This document shows positions 10,301 through 19,342 of a DNA stretch of 64,000 bases, piece by piece. The DNA is taken from contig JAVTVY010020320.1 in NCBI GenBank assembly GCA_036873755.1, forward strand, positions 1-64,000. Reading direction: 5' to 3'. The notes under the pieces were generated by a model, which had not been told where the DNA came from, searched no databases, and saw only the letters and a list, made by a program, of their open reading frames with translations. How positions within the stretch are numbered: the stretch's first letter is position 1; each line of letters starts with the position of its first letter. The stretch is from Hanleya hanleyi. Its lineage: Eukaryota; Mollusca; Polyplacophora; Lepidopleurida; Hanleyidae. Position numbers and translations under genes: made by a program.

Positions 10301-10685
10301 ACCGTAACTCGACTTCGTCAGACGAACCCTTGCTAGAGATCGTGTCCCAAACAAAACGCAGTCAACACAAGTAAAACAATGCAACTGTGGTACTAACGCA
10401 TGAATCGCCAAAAACTGGTTCCCCAATGTCAACCTCTCTAAAGCTCCAAAAAGGGAGATAGTGATAGTGAGGGATAGAGTAGTAAAACATTTTCGATGAT
10501 TGCATGGTATAAACATAAATAGGTTGACCTGAAAAGTTATGGGTACCGCCCATTTCTATAAAGAGAGAAGTGTGTTTGAGACCAGATATTGCTAACTTTG
10601 CTGCAGTCGGCATATAGTAGGACTATCATGCCGAAATCTTCACTGAGTCAATATTACGGCAAACGTAACACGATTTATTCTACTG

Positions 10686-11106
10686 AATCCGCCCAGTATA
10701 TTCTGACGAGAGTATCCTTCTCTCTTATCGCTCAGTATATTGTGACGAGAGTATCCTTCTCTCTTATCACTCAGTATATTCTGACGCGAGTATGATTCTC
10801 TCTTATCATTCAGTATATTCTGACGAGAGTATCCTTCTCTGTTATCGCTCAGTATATTCTGACGAGAGCATCCTTCTCTCTTATCGCTCAGTATATTCTG
10901 ACGAGAGTATCCTTCTCTCTTATCGCTCAATATATTCTGACGAGAGTATCATTCTCTCTTATCGCCCAGTATATTCTGACGAGAGTATCCTTCTCTCTTA
11001 TCGCTCAGTATATTCTGATGAGAGTATCCGTCTCTCTTATCGCCCAGTATATTCTGACGAGAGTATCCTTCTCTCTTATCGATCAGTATATTCTGAGGAG
11101 AGTATC
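10686..11106. repeat. 39-bp minisatellite, left part (about 11 copies)
   Basis: Units of 39 bases (GAGAGTATCCTTCTCTCTTA plus TCGCTCAGTATATTCTGAC) repeat about 11 times with point differences. Since 39 is divisible by three, both strands show long spurious 13-residue repeat frames. The array is interrupted by Polinton E2 and resumes at 18219. Confidence 0.93.
11101..11106. other. Target-site duplication, left (AGTATC)
   Basis: These six bases are part of the 39-bp minisatellite unit and are repeated directly after the right terminus at 18219-18224. Confidence 0.93.
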
Positions 11107-11580
11107 AGTAGTATACAGCGTGCATTTAAATGCATATTGGTGTCAGTGCGCATGCGCGAGAAACCGAAAGTGGTGTGCGCAGGTGTTCTGCGCATGTATG
11201 ACGTCACTTCCGGTCTGCGTGAATCGGGCAGGACTGGTTGACCTATATTGTATTCCTCCGCGGTGATGCGGTCTGGCGGTGATGCGGTCTGCCTCCGCGG
11301 ACAGAATTAGTCTCAAATACGTGGGTTTTCATGAGAATGTTCGGCAATCTTCAGGGGCGAGAGGGGCCCCTAGTGGACTGATTGGGTCGAGTGAGGTGTC
11401 AAAGTGAAGCGCATCTCCAGGGCCATCCAGTCATGGTTGGGTGCATGTAAAAGTAGGAGTTGTCCCGAAAATGTAAAAAGCGGAACACGGACTTTATCCC
11501 TACAATAGGGGAAAACTCCTATCAACCCTATCCCAAAAGGTTAATATCGGTCCCTGGCTTATCGGGCCTGCTGAGAGAGG
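11107..11580. repeat. Left TIR of Polinton E2
   Basis: Reverse complement of 17779-18218 with small differences; the left copy has about 35 extra bases, including a repeated GCGGTGATGCGGTCTG. It carries an NRF1-type palindrome TGCGCATGCGCG (11147-11158), a CRE TGACGTCA (11199-11206) and a CGCGGTGATGCGGTC block (11259-11273) shared with the mini-element at 47500-49668. Confidence 0.92.
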
Positions 11581-12325
11581 TCCGAAAAGAACGTGCCCGC
11601 CGTGAGGGTGTTTTGGGTGGTGACTCCGGTTCCCACACGGCTTCCCAAGTATGTGGGAGTCGCGTCTGTCGTTGTGCACGACTCGGTGATTGCAGGTCAC
11701 GCTGCATCCAGGTCCAGCGCTGGGGGTTCCCCACCAATTCCTGTGGTACATGCATGTCTTTCAAGCCTTGAGCAAAGACCACCCATCCTCGAAGATCCGT
11801 GTGCGACCTGCGTTGACGCATCAGGTCATTCACTAAATCTGTCATGTGGGTACCGGAGACCACTCGATTCTGTACCAGTAGTTCACCTTTATCATTCCAA
11901 GTCATGTTAGGATTCTGTTTCACCTGTTGTACTACCAGGCCAGCTTGTTTCTTGAGCGATGCATGTACACTCTTCAGGACTTCGTCTTCGACCCACTGTG
12001 GAGCTGTGGGTGGTACCCCTGGTAATGGCGGCTGTTGGAGCGGTGCTGAGGTCGGCGGTGTGTCGCGTGGTGGTGGTGGTGGTGGTGGTGCTGGTGCTGG
12101 GGTAGAAAGGGTTTTGTATTGGTCCATGAACGTCATGTACCGCTGAAGCGTTTCATTGTACTGTTGTACTTTCTGACTGTCGCTTAACCCCGGCCTTTGT
12201 AAGATCTGTTGCATCTCTTCATCGAGGGTGTTTATCGTCTTCACCGTAGGTGGGACAGGGTAGGGCAATTGGAGGTTTTGAAGGAGCCGAGGTTCGACGA
12301 GGACCATTTTTGTCGTGTGGTTCAT
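11528..12325 (-). CDS. Polinton minor virion-type protein, C-terminus running into the TIR
   Basis: About 265 residues. The ATG at 12325 overlaps the stop of the pX-like gene as ATGA, which decides the start; the same ATGA arrangement is seen in remnant E5 at 51893. Visible: an N-terminal MVLVEPRLL segment, an acidic helix (LDEEMQQILQR then LSDSQKVQQYNETLQRYMTF), a Pro-rich linker with seven consecutive prolines, and a central region with WNDKGELLVQNRVVSGTH. The LDEEM/LYNQxLQRYL-type block recurs in invertebrate Polintons as far as I recall; its function is unknown to me. The last ~20 residues are encoded by TIR sequence, so the native C-terminus has probably been replaced by the deletion that made this element. 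Confidence 0.7.
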   Translation of the reverse strand: MNHTTKMVLVEPRLLQNLQLPYPVPPTVKTINTLDEEMQQILQRPGLSDSQKVQQYNETLQRYMTFMDQYKTLSTPAPAPPPPPPPRDTPPTSAPLQQPPLPGVPPTAPQWVEDEVLKSVHASLKKQAGLVVQQVKQNPNMTWNDKGELLVQNRVVSGTHMTDLVNDLMRQRRSHTDLRGWVVFAQGLKDMHVPQELVGNPQRWTWMQRDLQSPSRAQRQTRLPHTWEAVWEPESPPKTPSRRARSFRTSLSRPDKPGTDINLLG

Positions 12326-12663
12326 TGTCGGCCAAAGAGTCCACCCAATACTGGACCCCACACGGAAGCGGCCAACGGTGCTAAGATGGCCCCGAGAAAG
12401 CCGCCTTTCTGTAACACCTTTTTCTTTTGTGTTTGAGAGACTCGCTTCTGGACTAGGGTTCGGAGACCAGTCTTATGCTTGGCCAACTTGGTCATCTGAG
12501 TCGGAGTCAGTGGTACGTTGACTTTTAACAGGTTGTACCCGATCTCGCACAGGCAGCGTACAAGGTCAGGGTCCGCGCCGCGTACAATTGTTCCGACCAA
12601 CTCGGGTGGGGCCGTCTTCAATACACGGAGCATCGGGGCGTGCTTCCGTACTCGCGTAGACAT
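12322..12663 (-). CDS. Small basic pX-like virion protein with hydrophobic tail
   Basis: 113 residues from the MSTRVRKH start, chosen because remnant E5 starts with MSARLRNH at the matching place. The middle is basic and Leu-rich (TPTQMTKLAKHKTGLRTL...KKKVLQKG). The end is a Gly/Ala-rich hydrophobic segment (GGFLGAILAPLAAS, then GPVLGGLFGRQ). The layout resembles small core or membrane-active proteins of adintoviruses that have been compared with adenovirus pX; this assignment is by pattern. A TATA-like ATAAAAAGGG (12694-12703) lies about 30 bases upstream and is conserved at E5. The frame is intact. Confidence 0.7.
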   Translation of the reverse strand: MSTRVRKHAPMLRVLKTAPPELVGTIVRGADPDLVRCLCEIGYNLLKVNVPLTPTQMTKLAKHKTGLRTLVQKRVSQTQKKKVLQKGGFLGAILAPLAASVWGPVLGGLFGRQ

Positions 12664-12693
12664 GTACAACTAATGCTAGAACCCACAACCCTG

Positions 12694-12703
12694 CCCTTTT
12701 TAT
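12694..12703 (-). promoter_or_regulatory. TATA-like promoter of pX-like gene
   Basis: GATAAAAAGGGCAGGG on the minus strand lies ~30-40 bases upstream of the start. The same ATAAAAAGGGCAGGG is at 51495 upstream of the E5 copy, although the gene itself is ruined there. Confidence 0.6.
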
Positions 12704-12837
12704 CCTTTTGCGGGCTACCTCCTGAATATTCTTTCACTCCAGAGACAAAGTCAACCATGATGTTGTATTAATTCTTTCATTATCCCCAACATCAAACACA
12801 CACCCCAGCTGGGGGAGCCACTGTGGGTGCGTTTACA

Positions 12838-13432
12838 TTATTTTTGCATGTACACGTGGTGGATCTCTCCGGGAGAGATACCGGTCCGTAGTCGAAGGTG
12901 GTCGAGGGTGGCTTGCTTCAGGTCGGAGAGCATATACCCGTGCTGAGGGGTTGTCGCATCTTTAAATGCTTCCGACGCAAACGATGTGCGGCGGGGTACA
13001 TCTGTCTCGCCAGGTGCAGCAGTTGAGTGGTATTTCTCGGGTTTTTGAAGACCACCAGGTAGTGATATTCCGACGTTCTTTGTTTTTACTGAACCGATTC
13101 TGCAGAATGTAGATGATGCTGAGCCGTCGATGATGGCTGCCTTTGGTAAAGAGTTGGGTGACCCGCGCATCCGTCTCCGACATGAGATCATCCAGAACCA
13201 CCAAGGTGTCCGGTTCCAAATCGGCCAGGTTGGGTAGGCCTTCCACGAACGTGATGTGGGGCATTGCTGCATACGCTGCCTGCCATTCTCCGTAACACCA
13301 CACGACTCGGGCAATGGGTAGGGTGATCATGCTGTCGGCGTGTTGAAGGAGCTTCCTGACGAAGTGCGTTTTGCCGGAACCCGTCGGTCCTGCGTTGACG
13401 CAAGTGAAGGGATGTTGCCACCGGAGATCCAT
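12838..13432 (-). pseudogene. A32/FtsK-like genome-packaging ATPase, two frameshifts
   Basis: The start MDLRWQHPF at 13432 is followed by Walker A GPTGSGKTHF and Walker B TLVVLDDLM with a downstream QNRF motif, as in Polinton packaging ATPases. The frame then changes near 13070, continues in a second frame through an HYLVVFKN-type block, and changes again near 12985 into the conserved end (EAFKDATTPQHGYMLSDLK ... HHVYMQK). Total length of about 200 residues is normal for the family. Known role: pumping DNA into the capsid. The two small indels abolish the product, although both Walker motifs remain. E5 keeps only the last ~40 codons of its copy (51268-51394). The gap to the pX-like gene has a conserved CACCCACAGTGGCTCC-type block found in both. 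Confidence 0.85.
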
Positions 13433-13898
13433 GGTTGAAGGAGTATCCGCTGTCGTTGTAACCCGCTCTTGTAAATTTGGTACGAGTGAACAGGGGTGGT
13501 GGGTACAACAACAACGTCGGTCGCCGTTGTCGAAGGGCGTTGAGTGTGATTGATGAAATCCGGAGGGTTTGCAGACGTAGTGGGTGTATTGATGTAGGTG
13601 TTGACTGTATACTCGGTGTGGAGCTCGATGTGGCTTGAACACGTGGTGTGGTGGTGGTGATGACTGGACTCGTTTCGATCACGGGGTTGACTGGTGTAGA
13701 GAAGGTCTGTAGACTGGTTTGACTTCCACTCACAGCTGGAGTTCTAGGTTGGTTAAGTAGAGTGCTGAGATAGGCTACGTCGTAAAACACACCTCCGTAC
13801 AACACACTCAGCAGGGTTAGCAATATCACCACAAAGCCCACTTGCGCTTTGCGCGTTTTGGGAGACGCTGTGTTCAGAGGCAGCTGCTGTTTGTCCAT
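13188..13898 (-). CDS. Putative single-pass membrane protein, Ser/Thr/Pro-rich ectodomain
   Basis: The ORF starts at 13898 with MDKQQLPLNTASPKTRKAQ. A hydrophobic segment at residues 20-40 (VGFVVILLTLLSVLYGGVF) is probably a signal anchor. A Ser/Thr/Pro-rich stretch to about residue 120 looks like a flexible, glycosylatable stalk. From about residue 155 (13432 onward) the frame only shadows the ATPase gene, so the real protein likely ended before that or lost its stop through an indel. A TATA-like TATAAATCC lies about 50 bases upstream of the start. I do not recognise a family; virion membrane or attachment roles are guesses. It lies between integrase and ATPase. Confidence 0.45.
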   Translation of the reverse strand: MDKQQLPLNTASPKTRKAQVGFVVILLTLLSVLYGGVFYDVAYLSTLLNQPRTPAVSGSQTSLQTFSTPVNPVIETSPVITTTTPRVQATSSSTPSIQSTPTSIHPLRLQTLRISSITLNALRQRRPTLLLYPPPLFTRTKFTRAGYNDSGYSFNHGSPVATSLHLRQRRTDGFRQNALRQEAPSTRRQHDHPTHCPSRVVLRRMAGSVCSNAPHHVRGRPTQPGRFGTGHLGGSG

Positions 13899-13947
13899 AG
13901 CACGGTGTTCATGGTCGAAAGTGGAATGAATGATGACGGTAATGGAT

Positions 13948-14912
13948 TTATAGTCGTTTCACCTGGCTGGCCGCGACCCAGGAATTGAAGAAACTGGGCC
14001 AGCCTTGCCATTTGACGAAATGAAACACTTTGCCACGTCGACGTTCCGTTTTCAAAATCTGCTCCACCGTGTAGTAGTCTTGCTTTGTTTTTACGACAGG
14101 CTGTGATTCCGTCTCGTAAAACGTCCCTAGCAACGGTTCCCCTTGAAGATCTTCCAGTTCATAGACTCGCTGCTGTCGGGGTAGGCGCCGTTTAATCAGG
14201 AAGTGCTCATCGCTCCAGTTGGGCAAGTAACTTTTCTTAAATTGACCTTTGACTTTACTGATCCGTACAGAGTCCCCGACCTTGAACTCTTCCTTCGGCG
14301 TTCGCTGCGATTGCCTGGGGTACAAGACACGCTGGACTTGGGCTTCATTGCGTTAGGTCACAGTAATGGGAGCTCTCTGTATACTCCGGTGATAGGCTCC
14401 ATTGTAACCACTCACAAGTTTCGGGAGAACATCGATGTACCGCCTTGTATTCTTATAGGTGAAGTATTTATACATGCGGCTTTTGAATGTCCTGTTGAAC
14501 CTTTCCACAGCGGAAGCCTTGGTCTCGTTGTACGTATGGAAGAAAAACATCTTCTGGGCTTGAACGCTGTTATGAGATTCGCCCCTGTTTTCGTCCGGAT
14601 GGGTACTACCCACGCATATTTCGACAGGATATCGATGCACGTCAAGATATACCGATTCCCATCGTTGTGTTTGGCAAAGGCGCTCATATCGACCAAATCC
14701 GATTGCCACTGGGCATCTATATCACCCACGATGACCCGGTTCCGTAGAAAATGGCGACGGACAGATCGATGTAAGGTATAGGTGTCTTCTTTTTTTAACC
14801 AATCTCGGACTTGGGCACGTTGTATCCCCTGGGGTTTGGCCGCTCGATAGAGGGCCGACAATGCACTATGGGCCGCCGAACTGTCGGGACTGTAGTATAA
14901 GTTATCCAACAC
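13948..14912 (-). pseudogene. Polinton retrovirus-type integrase with chromodomain, catalytically dead
   Basis: The N-terminal region (LYYSPDSSAAHSALSALYRA ... DTYTLHRSVRRHF) leads into the rve core with the first catalytic Asp in QWQSDLVDMS and IDILSKYAWV. The frame then shifts near 14560, and about 30 residues that should hold the second catalytic Asp (DxGxEF-type) are missing. The core resumes with NETKASAVERFNRTF (third catalytic Glu in VERFN). An in-frame TAA at 14353-14355 precedes the C-terminal part, which has an SH3-like KVGDSVRISK segment and a chromodomain (TVEQILKTERRRGKV, then KWQGW). Known role: insertion of Polinton DNA with 6-bp duplications. Loss of an active-site residue means this copy cannot integrate itself. 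Confidence 0.9.
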
Positions 14913-14957
14913 CTTCTCCCAGCTCTTTATGGTGACAAATGATGATGGACCCTGGCT

Positions 14958-15415
14958 CTATCGTTTATTTATAACGGGTATATCTTGGGCCGGAGTTTCT
15001 TTCTGATTTTCTTCGTTGGATTCATTGTCCATGGTAAATGACCAGTCCAACTCGTCTGATGACCGCTCTTCCTCCGTAAGCACTTGATCCACATCTGCCA
15101 CGGCATCTTCCAATTCAGACCATAGAACAGGGTGAAGGGGAAAATGCACTGTATCTAGCCGAGCCAATTGAGCAAAGAAGGGGCCGCGTACGATGCACAC
15201 AAGTGGATGAGGTCGCCGTCTAGTTCACCAGACAACACCCGTTTGAATTTGGCCCAGCCCTCCCGGGACAGACGAATGTTAGCCGGGCACGGTTGTGTAG
15301 GGTCCGCATCACAGATGTCTGCCACCTCATCCATGATATCGACCTTATCCGCATAGACGTGCAGGAAGACCTCGGGGGTCAAGCTGAGAAACGCCCGTAT
15401 TATATGCTCCGTCAT
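14958..15415 (-). pseudogene. Small Polinton protein, paralogue of 15621-15974, one frameshift
   Basis: The first frame starts at 15415 (MTEHIIRAFLSLTPEVFLHV), with FKRVLSGELDGDLIHL. It shifts near 15180 into RGPFFAQLARL ... LHPVLWSELEDAVADVDQVL, and ends acidic. Each block has a counterpart in the gene at 15621-15974 (LTPRVGLHVYEDKVTI, FKRVLSGEPDGNLIHI, RGPFFPRLGRY, DPDLWTAFEKVVPIVDQLF), so these are tandem duplicates. The final helix preceded by a strand recalls PC4/Sub1-like single-strand DNA-binding folds, but this is weak pattern matching. The promoter motif TATAAATACGAGAGACAGTC lies about 35 bases upstream. Confidence 0.55.
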
Positions 15416-15620
15416 GGTCAGTACGTGAAGATTTGACTGTCTCTCGTATTTATAAGGAGAAAAAGTTTATGACGTGAGATCAAAGAATCGGGTGGTCATG
15501 TCACTGGGCTGACAGTCTAGTCAGATAACCAATGGCATCGTCGTCTGCCTCCGCTTCATTGCTAGGTTTGATAATTTGTTCATTGGGTTCTGCCGCCGCT
15601 TCACTCAGGGCACGAGCCCG

Positions 15621-15974
15621 CTACAACTGAACAGCTGACCGCTCGTCCGGTGTAAACAGCTGGTCCACAATAGGCACCACTTTCTCGAAGGCTGTCCACA
15701 GATCGGGGTCTAGGGTGAAGCCTCGCGTAGGGTCTTGGTAACGGCCCAGGCGTGGGAAGAAGGGTCCACGGTGTACGTAGTTGGCATTTTCTATGTGGAT
15801 GAGGTTCCCGTCGGGTTCACCGCTCAACACCCGTTTAAATTTGGTATTGGATACGGTCTCAGCGCGCGACCAGTAAACATCTCCACGGTCTTCAACGATG
15901 GTGACTTTATCCTCATAGACGTGTAACCCCACCCGGGGTGTAAGGGGCAGGATGGCTCGTAGGACTGATGACAT
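15621..15974 (-). CDS. Small Polinton protein, unknown (possible PC4-like), intact paralogue
   Basis: 117 residues starting MSSVLRAILPLTPRVGLHV. The ORF is open further upstream, but that part encodes the duplicated promoter segments, so the start at 15974 is preferred; it also lies at the same distance from the promoter motif as in the paralogue. Features: alternating hydrophobic strands (GLHVYEDKVTIVE), FKRVLSGEPDGNLIHI, and a C-terminal helix after FTLDPDLW. Function unknown; a PC4-like ssDNA-binding role is speculation. It has kept its frame while the neighbouring copy has not. Confidence 0.55.
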   Translation of the reverse strand: MSSVLRAILPLTPRVGLHVYEDKVTIVEDRGDVYWSRAETVSNTKFKRVLSGEPDGNLIHIENANYVHRGPFFPRLGRYQDPTRGFTLDPDLWTAFEKVVPIVDQLFTPDERSAVQL

Positions 15975-16115
15975 GGTTGACCCAATGACGAAGGGTGAAT
16001 GACACACACTCTGACTGTCTCTCGTATTTATGGTCAGATCTCTCGGTGACATGGTTGACCCAATGACGAACGGTGAATGACGCACACTGTGACTGACCCT
16101 CGTATATATCGGTTG
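15975..16115 (-). promoter_or_regulatory. Tandemly duplicated promoter segment
   Basis: A block of about 78 bases (ACATGGTTGACCCAATGACG ... CTCTCGTATTTATGG) occurs twice in tandem at about 15972-16050 and 16051-16115. On the minus strand each contains a TATAAATACGAG- or TATATACGAGG-type core followed by a GACAGTCAGAG-like stretch. The same core lies before the paralogue at about 15436-15455. Confidence 0.6.
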
Positions 16116-16167
16116 CACATAAGCGCATATGTGGAGGCTCTGAAGAGCCGTTCTTTTTCTGTCGCTG

Positions 16168-16608
16168 TCATTGCCACAGCATCAGGGTCAATAGGGCAAA
16201 GACCATTACTAGGCCAACGAGCCGTCGCTGGTTCCGGCGTGAGCGCTCGTGGTCCATAGCCCGGGCATCAAGGATGGCTGTCATAGTCCAGTAGTGGTGA
16301 GTGATAGCACACCTCTCCATCGAGTTCACTCTGTCGAGGACCGCTTCTGTGAACTCCTTCAGGATGTGGCGTCGCCCCTCGTTGTCGTCGCCATCTGCAA
16401 ACATGGACCGAACCACCGCTCGGTAACCCGTGAGTGAATAACCAAGGTCGCATGCTGTAAAATGCGAGTCGAATAGGGATGGGTGTCCGTCATGGCTCTG
16501 CAACCGTTGGAATGGGAGTGTGGGATCCAGAGGGACGTGTTTTATAGACCATGTCACACATGCGCGCCTATACGTAGCTCTACGGGTGTAGTCCGTGATA
16601 TTTACCAT
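16168..16608 (-). CDS. Putative tail-anchored small protein, unknown
   Basis: A 146-residue frame ending in a strongly hydrophobic segment (LVGLVMVFALLTLMLWQ) directly after a basic stretch (HERSRRNQRRL). This is a typical C-terminal tail anchor. The central part (GRRHILKEFTEAVLDRVNSM) looks helical. The N-terminal third is less convincing, and the start could be an internal Met (MFADGDDNEG). I recognise no family. It is the last minus-strand ORF before the right subterminal region. Confidence 0.4.
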   Translation of the reverse strand: MVNITDYTRRATYRRACVTWSIKHVPLDPTLPFQRLQSHDGHPSLFDSHFTACDLGYSLTGYRAVVRSMFADGDDNEGRRHILKEFTEAVLDRVNSMERCAITHHYWTMTAILDARAMDHERSRRNQRRLVGLVMVFALLTLMLWQ

Positions 16609-16609
16609 T

Positions 16610-17285
16610 CTGATTGGTTAGTCCAAGAAGAGAGCAACAACAACAACAAAGATTACAGGTCAATCCTTTTATTATCCCCTCCATCACAGCACATCCACGC
16701 TGGAGGAACCGCTATGGGTGTGTTTACATGCTGATGTGACGTCATAGTTACGTCAATCGCGCGCACACTGAGGACCCGGATGTACACACACTCGGCCCCA
16801 TACTATAATGCTATGGCGTGATCTGTGCATTCCATGTGTGCTTCCGGAGGGCGGATAAAGGCTATGTATTGGCCCGGAGAGGGCCGAACATTGCCGGAAT
16901 GGGGACCTTTGACCTTTTGACCTGGATATGGCCTTTGACCTTTTGACCTGAAATTCACCCGCGCACTTCCGGTGATGACGCGCAGGCGTGCGACCGGATA
17001 ACCCGTGCGCGCGCTCGGCCGGATAACCACGCTGGCGTGCGGCCGGGCCGGGCCGCGCCGCGGAAGACCCGGATGGAAAATCCCGGATGTTGAAGAGGTC
17101 CCGGATGTTCTAGTACATGCATTCCATACGCCTAAGGTCTAAGAAAAAATTGGAACTCTTCTGTATTCGGAGGTAGTTTCTGGTCATTCTGAAAACCGGA
17201 AGTGACGTCACATACTTGCGCAGATCCACCAAACCACGTGACCTGCGCAGTAACCTGCATGGAAAACCCCCGGATGTAAGATGAG
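16610..17285. other. Right subterminal non-coding region of Polinton E2
   Basis: No gene. It contains a copy of the CATCCACGCTGGAGGAACCG / GGGTGTGTTTACAT block resembling the ATPase-pX gap, a GGATAAAGGCTAT...GGAGAGGGCCG block shared with both arms of the mini-element E3, repeated GGCCTTTGACCTTTTGACCT segments, GC-rich GGCCGG runs, and an ACCACGTGAC E-box near 17233. Confidence 0.5.
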
Positions 17286-17898
17286 TACCCTAATTTTACA
17301 TACACCCACCCATGACTTGATAGGCAGGCCCCGATAAGCCCAGAGACCGATATTAGCCCCCACTAGACATGGTTGATAGGAGTTTTCCCCCTGTTGTAGG
17401 AGTAAAGTCCGTGTTTCGCTTTTCATATTTTCGGGGGACAAATCCACAATTTACATACAGCCACGCTGCCTCTCTCAGCAGGCCCCGATAAGTCCGGGGG
17501 ACCGATATTCGCCCTTTTGGATAGTGTTGATAAGAGTTTCCCCTATTTTAGGGGTAAAGTCCGTGTTCCGCTTTTTATATTTTCGTGGACAAATCCTCAT
17601 TTTACATGCACCCACCCATGACTTGATAGGCAGACCCCGATAAGCCCGGGGACCGATGTTAGCCCTTTGGGATACGGTTGATAGGGATTTTCCTCTATTG
17701 TAGGGGTAAAGTCCGTGTTCCTCTTTTTATATTTTCGAGACAAATCCTAAATTTACATACACTCACTCCCCCAGTCTACCTCTCTCAGCAGGCCCCGATA
17801 AGCCAGGGACCGATGTTACCCTTTTGGGATAGGGTTGATAGGAGTTTTCCCCTATTGTAGGGATAAAGTCCGTGTTCTGCTTTTTATATTTTCGGGAC
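17286..17898. repeat. ~150-bp tandem repeat adjoining the right TIR (4 units)
   Basis: Units begin near 17286, 17437, 17588 and 17749, with AATTTTACATACACCCACC-like starts, CCCCGATAAGCC, GTTGATAGGAGTTTTCC and GTAAAGTCCGTGTT blocks. The left TIR holds only one unit (about 11446-11580). Lengths vary from about 146 to 161 bases. Confidence 0.85.
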
Positions 17899-18218
17899 AA
17901 ATCCTAATTTTACATGTACCCACCCATCACTGGATGGCCCTTGAGGAGCGCTTCACTTTGACACCTCAGGCGACCCAATCAGTCCGCTAGGGGGCCTCTC
18001 GCCCCTGAAGATTGCCGAACATTCTCACGAAAACCCACCGCCAGACCGCATCACCGCGGAGGAATACAAATATAGGTCAACCAGTCTTACCCAGGTCACG
18101 CCCGATTCACGCAGACCGGAAGTGACGTCATGCGCAGAACACCTGTTCACACCACTTTCGGTTTCTCGCGCATGCGCACTGACACCAACATGCATTTAAA
18201 TGCACTCTGTATACTACT
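17779..18218. repeat. Right TIR of Polinton E2
   Basis: Mirror of 11107-11580, with the NRF1-type site at 18167-18178 and CRE at 18123-18130. Its inner part is one unit of the ~150-bp tandem repeat that continues inward to about 17286. Confidence 0.92.
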
Positions 18219-18224
18219 AGTATC
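18219..18224. other. Target-site duplication, right (AGTATC)
   Basis: Identical to 11101-11106. The minisatellite resumes immediately after it. Confidence 0.93.
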
Positions 18225-18275
18225 TTTCTCGCTTATCGTCCAGTATATTCTGACGAGAGTATCCTTCTCTCCTGC
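18219..18275. repeat. 39-bp minisatellite, right part
   Basis: About 1.4 units (TTATCGTCCAGTATATTCTG, then ACGAGAGTATCCTTCTCTC) directly continue the array cut at 11106 by Polinton E2. Confidence 0.9.
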
Positions 18276-19210
18276 ACAAAACGAACTTGTGGGATTTTAT
18301 TTCATTTCATGCATATTAGAAATTGTCGCTAACTGTTCTACGAAAAAGGTCTTACGATTATTGAAGTGGAAATTCTTTTGTTGACGACGTCTGAATGTTG
18401 AATATTGAAGACTGTAATTTGGCGATATGAAAACGAACCTTATCAGGCCGCAGATGAAAATTTTCACGCGGTGTATTGTAAATAAACGTAGTTGTAAATA
18501 TTTATGAGCCGTATAAAAGAAAATGCATATTATTACATTACAAATATGGTAGTTTTTCTGCTGAATATAGTATAATAAAATATAATGTTCTGAAGCACAA
18601 TACTAATGCACCAATGTATTAGTCTAATGTATACGATCCACACAATGGTAACCATTTATCCATGATACTGACAATAAAACACATGATGAATATGGTTTCC
18701 GTTTTCTCTATGTTTAACCTTAAAGGTGTTTGTTTGGGTTACACATATGTATGGACCTATTGTGCATGGGGATAAGTCATGTACTGATATCATAGGCTGC
18801 AACAGCCAGATCCCAATTTTTTCGTCTGAACACTCAGACGAGTCTGTTTATGACATTCTTTCATAACTTCAGTTAACAGAAGTAAGAGTAGGTTATCATA
18901 GTAGGAATGCTACATCCGAGCTGCCAATGTTGACAAAGTTATCTCGACTAATAGATAGTCTGCGAAAATGCCAGGATTAACAGTCACGTGACGTGAATAC
19001 ATATGAGAAGAATGGAGAGGAAGAGAAGCAGATAAATTGTCGTCTAATCTGCATAAGAATAGATGACATGTTTGGTTCTCTATTAACTATTAAACCAGGA
19101 ACCATAAAATGAAGTAAGGGTCCCTGATTAGACTATGAACAATTTGATAGGAACACTAATGTTACGACATGTAACAATATATAAGGTAAGTCGATCACCT
19201 GAAGATTTTG
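18276..19210. other. AT-rich intergenic DNA, nothing recognised
   Basis: No convincing frame, RNA gene or repeat beyond short A/T runs. Two overlapping short frames look random. Confidence 0.5.
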
Positions 19211-19342
19211 AAGCATTATGATGAATATGCGAGGGTTGTCCTCTCTAACCTGTCAAGCATTATGATGAATATGCGAGGGTTGTCCTCTCTAACCTGTCAA
19301 GCATTATGATGAATATGCGAGGGTTGTCCTCTCTAACCTGTC
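19211..19342. repeat. Perfect 44-bp tandem triplication
   Basis: Three identical 44-bp units starting AAGCATTATGATGAATATGC lie at 19211, 19255 and 19299. Identity suggests recent expansion. Confidence 0.95.

Larger units (their letters stand above)
11107..18218. mobile_element. Polinton/Maverick E2, 7.1-kb internally deleted copy with both ends
   Basis: Termini are AGTAGTATACAG and its complement CTGTATACTACT, flanked on both sides by AGTATC (11101-11106 and 18219-18224), a 6-bp target duplication. The TIRs are 11107-11580 and 17779-18218. AG/CT ends, 6-bp duplications and long TIRs are established Polinton features. All recognised genes lie on the minus strand: integrase, membrane protein, ATPase, pX-like protein, a minor virion-type protein, and three small ORFs near the right end. 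PolB, penton, major capsid and protease are absent. Full elements are usually 15-20 kb, so about half is deleted. Integrase and ATPase are broken, so movement would have needed a helper. Confidence 0.95.

Noticed and set aside
10686..11106. CRISPR-like array
   Set aside because: Units are contiguous 39-bp repeats with no unique spacers, in eukaryotic DNA. It is a minisatellite.
10640..11241. Long open frames of 13-residue repeats on both strands
   Set aside because: The 39-bp minisatellite period is divisible by three, so frames stay open on both strands. There is no start or splice context, and an insertion splits the array.
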